From Peptococcus niger (GTDB lineage: Bacteria > Bacillota > Peptococcia > Peptococcales > Peptococcaceae): a stretch of 64,000 nucleotides of DNA. The translations under genes and the position numbers were made by a program. Shown piece after piece: positions 60,698 to 64,000 of this stretch (its first letter is position 1; every line of letters begins with the position of its first letter). The notes under the pieces are model-generated. The model worked only from the letters and a program-made list of their open reading frames with translations. It was not told where the DNA came from and made no database searches. Location: the NCBI RefSeq assembly GCF_900101835.1, contig NZ_FNAF01000001.1, forward strand, positions 186,001 through 250,000, in the 5' to 3' direction.

Positions 60698-60994
60698 CTA
60701 ACAAGTTTTCCGCGCAGGGTCAATTGATGAGGGCAGCTCGTACATCAGATTCACTGTCGGGTTTTCTTGGACCAGCTCGCGGAAAAGCGATAGTAAGGCA
60801 TTCCCGTAAGGGCCCAAGGCGTCAACCGCTTCATCCGCATGCAGAAATACGATGGTTAACTGGTCGCGAGCACTCAATTCATCCCATAAAGCGTCCAAAT
60901 TCTCTCCATAAAACTCAGATAGGTGAAATTGTTTTTTCAAATAGCGGTGTAATTCCTGTCGATTGAGCATCTCATTGCCGTCCAAAATAATCAT
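60698..60994 (-). CDS. barstar-family ribonuclease inhibitor
   Basis: 98-aa barstar-like protein: MIILDGNEMLNRQELHRYLK, then FYGENLDALWDELS, the characteristic barstar helix pair region (GxNLDALWDxL). It should bind and block the barnase-like enzyme encoded just upstream. Its ATG overlaps that gene's stop by 4 bp (ATGA), so both are made together. A single cysteine lies at the end. Confidence 0.9.
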   Translation of the reverse strand: MIILDGNEMLNRQELHRYLKKQFHLSEFYGENLDALWDELSARDQLTIVFLHADEAVDALGPYGNALLSLFRELVQENPTVNLMYELPSSIDPARKTC

Positions 60995-61473
60995 GCAGGC
61001 CCCTCCTCACTAATGTCTGTAAAATGTCGGTAATGATCCTTTGTGTAGTAAATCCTTCCCTCACGATTGTAGACCAGCCGCTCTGCATTGCGCGGTCCAC
61101 CCTCATAATTTACGTCGCACTCCCAATAGCTGTCCTTGGGCAAAATTCCTTCTCGATTATAAAAACGGTCACCACCAATGGTGGCCATCGGGGCAAGGTC
61201 GCGCAAATTACCTGCTTCAGCCTGCCAGCCTTGGGCACGTGCTGCCTGTTTCGTCATATAATTTGCCGGCAACTTGTGATAGGCGCGCAGATAGGCAGCT
61301 ACCGAAGGGGCATCCGAATAAAGGCCGTCTTCTGCAACCGTTCCGGTGGTGCTGGATGCTATAGCCGCCGTACTGGTATCCGTCGGTGCATTTGCTTGCG
61401 GCGCGCAGGCGCTTAAAAGAAAGGCCAGAACCAGGCACAAGACCCCTGTCAATCGGCCAGCGTATTTGATCAT
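60991..61473 (-). CDS. barnase-like extracellular ribonuclease, lipoprotein
   Basis: 160-aa exported guanyl-specific ribonuclease of the barnase/N1 family. A lipoprotein signal (LVLAFLLSAC, lipobox cysteine near residue 22) is followed by a Thr/Ala linker and the barnase domain LPANYMTKQAARAQGW with IGGDRFYNREG. The catalytic residues of barnase have counterparts: Glu73 in WECDVNY, Arg83/Arg87 in GPRNAERLVY and His102 in KDHYRHF. Usual barnases are secreted free; this one appears to be membrane anchored. ATG overlaps the dnaI stop by 4 bp. The next gene encodes its inhibitor. Confidence 0.9.
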   Translation of the reverse strand: MIKYAGRLTGVLCLVLAFLLSACAPQANAPTDTSTAAIASSTTGTVAEDGLYSDAPSVAAYLRAYHKLPANYMTKQAARAQGWQAEAGNLRDLAPMATIGGDRFYNREGILPKDSYWECDVNYEGGPRNAERLVYNREGRIYYTKDHYRHFTDISEEGPA

Positions 61474-62405
61474 ATCAGTTCAACCTCATTGACTGCTTTT
61501 AGCCGGCGAATACTGCCCTTGCTTTCCAAAAAGAAAAAGGTCGCTTTTTCAAATATTCGATCACTTAGGCGCGCGCCATACCTATCGGCAATTTCATTGC
61601 CTTTTAAGTTGGTGTTGATCATCCAGCTGCGGCAACTGTTGTTGCGGTCTTCGATCAAATCTGTTAATTGAGCGATGACAAACTCGCTGATTGATTCTCG
61701 CCCCAAGTCATCAATGATGAGAAGATCACAGTGTTTTGCCCGCCACATTTCCCGGCCGGCACCATCCTTATCGTATAAGTCGCTCCGCAAATTTTCCATG
61801 AATTGATCGGCCCGCACATAGCGGACGCTTAGCCCTTCAGCCAAGGCCGCAGAGGCCGTTGCCACCGCCAAGTGGGTCTTGCCGCGCCCCACATCTGCCC
61901 GCAGGACCACATTGCCCAAAGGCTTGCCCTGGGCCAATTTATGAGCGAAGTCTTCCAGCCGCTTAACCTTGTCGGCAGCCTCGCTTTCCGGTGTATACAA
62001 GTTGACGTCAAAATTCTCAAAACGCATCGTAGCGTAATTTTCCGGCAAGCCGGCCTCCCCTAAACGGCGAATCCGTCTTTCATCTGCCCGGCAGACGCAA
62101 GGCTCACCATTTTTCCTAAAGCCGCGATCTTCACAAAGGGGGCAGTCCCAGTCTGGCGTATAGGCCTGCGGATCAATGCCATAGCGGTCAAGCAAGTCTT
62201 CTTTTTGCGCCGCTAAGGCCTTGTAGCGCTCATCCAATTCGGTCGTCAATCCCGGCGCCGTCACCGCTTCACGCAGCAAGCGAGCGACCAGCGCATTCTG
62301 TGCCTGGTCAAGGGCGGCCAAATCCGGATGAGCTGCATGAATTCGGGCCACACGGGCATCGCGCGCCCACTGCTTTTTTAAGCGCTTATTATTGATATCT
62401 GCCAT
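61470..62405 (-). CDS. dnaI: helicase loader DnaI/DnaC-like ATPase
   Basis: 311-aa AAA+ protein. A C4 zinc site (CPLCEDRGFRKNGEPCVC, about residues 90-108) is followed by Walker A RADVGRGKTHLAVATAS, Walker B LLIIDDLGRE and SRH-like SCRSWMINTNLKG. It loads the replicative helicase with DnaD. The frame is open to 62624, but ATG at 62405 (MADINNKRLKK) follows TGGAGG. One base downstream of dnaD and coupled to the barnase-like gene. Confidence 0.92.
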   Translation of the reverse strand: MADINNKRLKKQWARDARVARIHAAHPDLAALDQAQNALVARLLREAVTAPGLTTELDERYKALAAQKEDLLDRYGIDPQAYTPDWDCPLCEDRGFRKNGEPCVCRADERRIRRLGEAGLPENYATMRFENFDVNLYTPESEAADKVKRLEDFAHKLAQGKPLGNVVLRADVGRGKTHLAVATASAALAEGLSVRYVRADQFMENLRSDLYDKDGAGREMWRAKHCDLLIIDDLGRESISEFVIAQLTDLIEDRNNSCRSWMINTNLKGNEIADRYGARLSDRIFEKATFFFLESKGSIRRLKAVNEVELI

Positions 62406-62406
62406 C

Positions 62407-63315
62407 TCATTCCTCCAGGCTGTCGTAGTCTTCCGGCGTATGTGCTTGGAAATCCCGGTTGCCAATCTGCTTGCGGTTCCCGCGAATACGCTCTTTGCTG
62501 GCAGCGTCACGCTCTTGACGGCGTTGATAAACGGCTTGAGGGGTCTTAAGGTTGTCCTTGTGCCAACTTTCCAAAACCCGATCAATATAGCCAATGGATG
62601 GATTATCGGCATTAATGGTTTCATCGGCCGCCAAAAGAATCATCTCATGGCTGAAAGACCAGTCCTGCTGCCACTTCATATAATAGTTTTTCTGCGCTTC
62701 CGTCGGTTGATTGTACTTACCGATCCGCTGAAGGACTTCTCGCACTTTTTTAACGCCATAATCCAATTGTTCGCAAAAGGTTTGAAAATCTGCAACGGTT
62801 TCAACACCGGCCTGACCAGCCATATGGCAAAAGGCCGAAAAAGTATAGTATTTGCGCCGGTAATTGTCCGCATAAGCCAAAAAGGCCTGATAAACAAGTT
62901 CTTCCGGCCAACCGTACTTTTGCAAAACCTGAAGCAAGTCACGTTTATCCCGTTCAGATAAAAATCGACCGCTCGCCTGTTCATACCGTTTTACCAGGCG
63001 GGCATAAACCGCCGGCAAAGGCATTCGCTTAGGCCTTTCTGCCGTTGCATCGCCCTGGGCCAGTTGCAACATCGGTTCAAATGATAAACCATTCTCACCT
63101 TGCAGCACAAACCCGCGCTCTTCCAGCAAATGCACCGCTCTTTCCGCTCTCGCATCGCCCGGTTTTACGCAACCTTCAATATACAAAAGGTAGGTCAAGG
63201 CCCCCCATTCTTCTAAGGTTAAATCCATACCGTCCAAATACGCCAGCAAGCGGCGCGGAACGGCAACGGCGCCCCCTTGAAGTAACCAGCTCAACAACTG
63301 TGCCAGTGTCCTCAC
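62407..63315 (-). CDS. dnaD: DnaD-domain primosomal protein
   Basis: 302-aa protein with an N-terminal winged-helix-like region (residues 1-95) and a DnaD_2 domain (LVKRYEQASGRFLSERDKRD, then YGWPEELVYQAFLAYADNYR and FCHMAGQ, about 110-180), followed by a charged tail with a second WQQDWSFSHEMILLAADE region. It helps load helicase at origins and stalled forks. Start GTG at 63315 is tentative; CTG/TTG codons just downstream are possible. Precedes dnaI, the usual pair. Confidence 0.85.
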   Translation of the reverse strand: MRTLAQLLSWLLQGGAVAVPRRLLAYLDGMDLTLEEWGALTYLLYIEGCVKPGDARAERAVHLLEERGFVLQGENGLSFEPMLQLAQGDATAERPKRMPLPAVYARLVKRYEQASGRFLSERDKRDLLQVLQKYGWPEELVYQAFLAYADNYRRKYYTFSAFCHMAGQAGVETVADFQTFCEQLDYGVKKVREVLQRIGKYNQPTEAQKNYYMKWQQDWSFSHEMILLAADETINADNPSIGYIDRVLESWHKDNLKTPQAVYQRRQERDAASKERIRGNRKQIGNRDFQAHTPEDYDSLEE

Positions 63316-63318
63316 CCT

Positions 63319-64000
63319 CTATTCTTTATAAATACCGGTCACACGCACATCAATGGAACGAACGCTTAAACCGGTGATATTTTCCACCATTTGAATGCTT
63401 TCTTCCTGAAAATACTGCACTGCCTGCTGAATCGGCGTGCCGAAGCGCACATTTGCTTCACATTGAATGCGCACACCCCAGTCATTAATATCTACACTCG
63501 TTTTTATCGACCGCCCCAGTCGCTCATGTTCCTTGGCCAAATGGTTCACCAGCTGAATGACCACCTGTTCTGAAATGCTGACCTTCCCAAATTGAGAGAA
63601 CTTTGGCCGCACAATGGACTTTTCCAAGGGCCGTTCATTGCCCTTTTTACGCATAAACAGCTCTTTAATGGGGCGAATCCAAATACCTGGGAAATTTTTC
63701 CGCACTTCTACGGCCGAAAGCGGGATGACATGCTTCCCTTCCCGGCGCATTTCCTGCGCCAAAGCCATCTCTTCAGCTGACACCACATCATGTATAAATA
63801 TGGTCTGCTTGAGCGCTGGCAAGGCCAAGGCCTGGCCAATGCGGTCAATCATATGTTCACTGGTCCCTAAAAGCAAAAGCCGTTTCGGGGCTTCTTTTTG
63901 CAGGGTATGGCGCATATCCGCTGCACATTTCGGATCCATAAAAATAGCCGTCTTAACAGCTGCGACCATGGTGGGCTCAGCCTTGGCCGATTGCCCGGCG
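63319..64000 (-). CDS. Asp23/Gls24-domain protein, 5' end beyond the window
   Basis: The frame is open to the right edge without a stop (residues AGQSAKAEPT before the ATG at 63969), so the gene is probably cut. The visible part has an alpha/beta region (RLLLLGTSEHMIDRIGQALA, then FIHDVVSAEEM) and a C-terminal Asp23/Gls24-like domain (FGKVSISEQVVIQLVNHLAK onward). I recall Clostridia proteins that join an N-terminal P-loop region to such a Gls24 end. An internal start at ATG 63969 (216 aa) is the alternative. Function unknown; probably co-transcribed with dnaD. Confidence 0.6.
   Translation of the reverse strand, partial: AGQSAKAEPTMVAAVKTAIFMDPKCAADMRHTLQKEAPKRLLLLGTSEHMIDRIGQALALPALKQTIFIHDVVSAEEMALAQEMRREGKHVIPLSAVEVRKNFPGIWIRPIKELFMRKKGNERPLEKSIVRPKFSQFGKVSISEQVVIQLVNHLAKEHERLGRSIKTSVDINDWGVRIQCEANVRFGTPIQQAVQYFQEESIQMVENITGLSVRSIDVRVTGIYKE

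Noticed and set aside
62406-62624. 73-residue N-terminal extension of DnaI
   Set aside because: It overlaps dnaD out of frame; ATG 62405 has GGAGG and gives normal family length.

Overview
The window looks like chromosomal DNA of a low-to-moderate GC, probably non-spore-forming anaerobic member of the Bacillota (Clostridia, perhaps Peptococcaceae-like). The signs are Firmicutes gene orders (tig-clpP-clpX-lon-engB; a spoVB/yabM-hup-yabO-divIC-yabR-tilS-ftsH block), AddAB in place of RecBCD, DnaD/DnaI primosome genes, strong GGAGG ribosome binding sites, and anaerobic energy genes (NfnAB, a DsrM/DsrK pair). Genus-level assignment is inference. No tools were run: family calls rest on motifs and recalled homology.

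Layout. 1-9.3 kb: trkH-trkA potassium uptake and the tig-clpP-clpX-lon-engB operon, all on minus. 9.3-9.5 kb: tRNA-Gly and tRNA-Leu. 9.6-15.9 kb: AT-rich Tn4451-like mobilizable element (TnpX-type serine recombinase, MobL relaxase with a candidate MobQ-type oriT, TnpW, a methyltransferase and a membrane protein as cargo). It sits inside a tyrosine integrase pseudogene whose two halves can still be recognised on either side. 15.9-18.6 kb: host segment with a small membrane exporter family protein and a secreted NlpC/P60 hydrolase. 18.6-26.4 kb: a complete integrated filamentous phage (inovirus) in the 3' half of tRNA-Lys(UUU), bounded by a 45-bp perfect direct repeat. 26.4-27.0 kb: six tRNA genes. 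27.2-41 kb: gap, thiI, a DEAD-box helicase, a CoA-disulfide reductase/rhodanese fusion, divergent dsrM-dsrK-like genes, typA, rpmF, yceD, tmcAL. 41-47.8 kb: addA/addB. 47.8-51.5 kb: nfnAB and a dicarboxylate/amino acid symporter. 51.7-60.6 kb: ftsH-tilS-ppx-yabR-divIC-rqcP-hup-spoVB-purA. 60.7-64 kb: barstar, a barnase-like lipoprotein, dnaI, dnaD and a Gls24-type gene cut by the window edge.

The most unusual object is the inovirus. It has a divergent double-HTH repressor, a small ssDNA-binding-like protein, small membrane proteins, a classical pVIII-like coat protein followed by a terminator, two pIII-like proteins sharing a C-terminal membrane module, a pVI-like protein, a Zot/pI ATPase, a Rep_trans-like initiator and a tyrosine integrase. 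No secretin gene is seen, which suits a host with one membrane. In the second pIII-like gene the membrane module is put out of frame at an eight-T tract, which suggests phase variation, transcriptional slippage or a programmed frameshift. Left of attL lie two degenerate copies of 'terminator plus tRNA-Lys 3' end', probable scars of earlier insertions at this tRNA. The repressor gene itself reads out through attL and stops in the host terminator.
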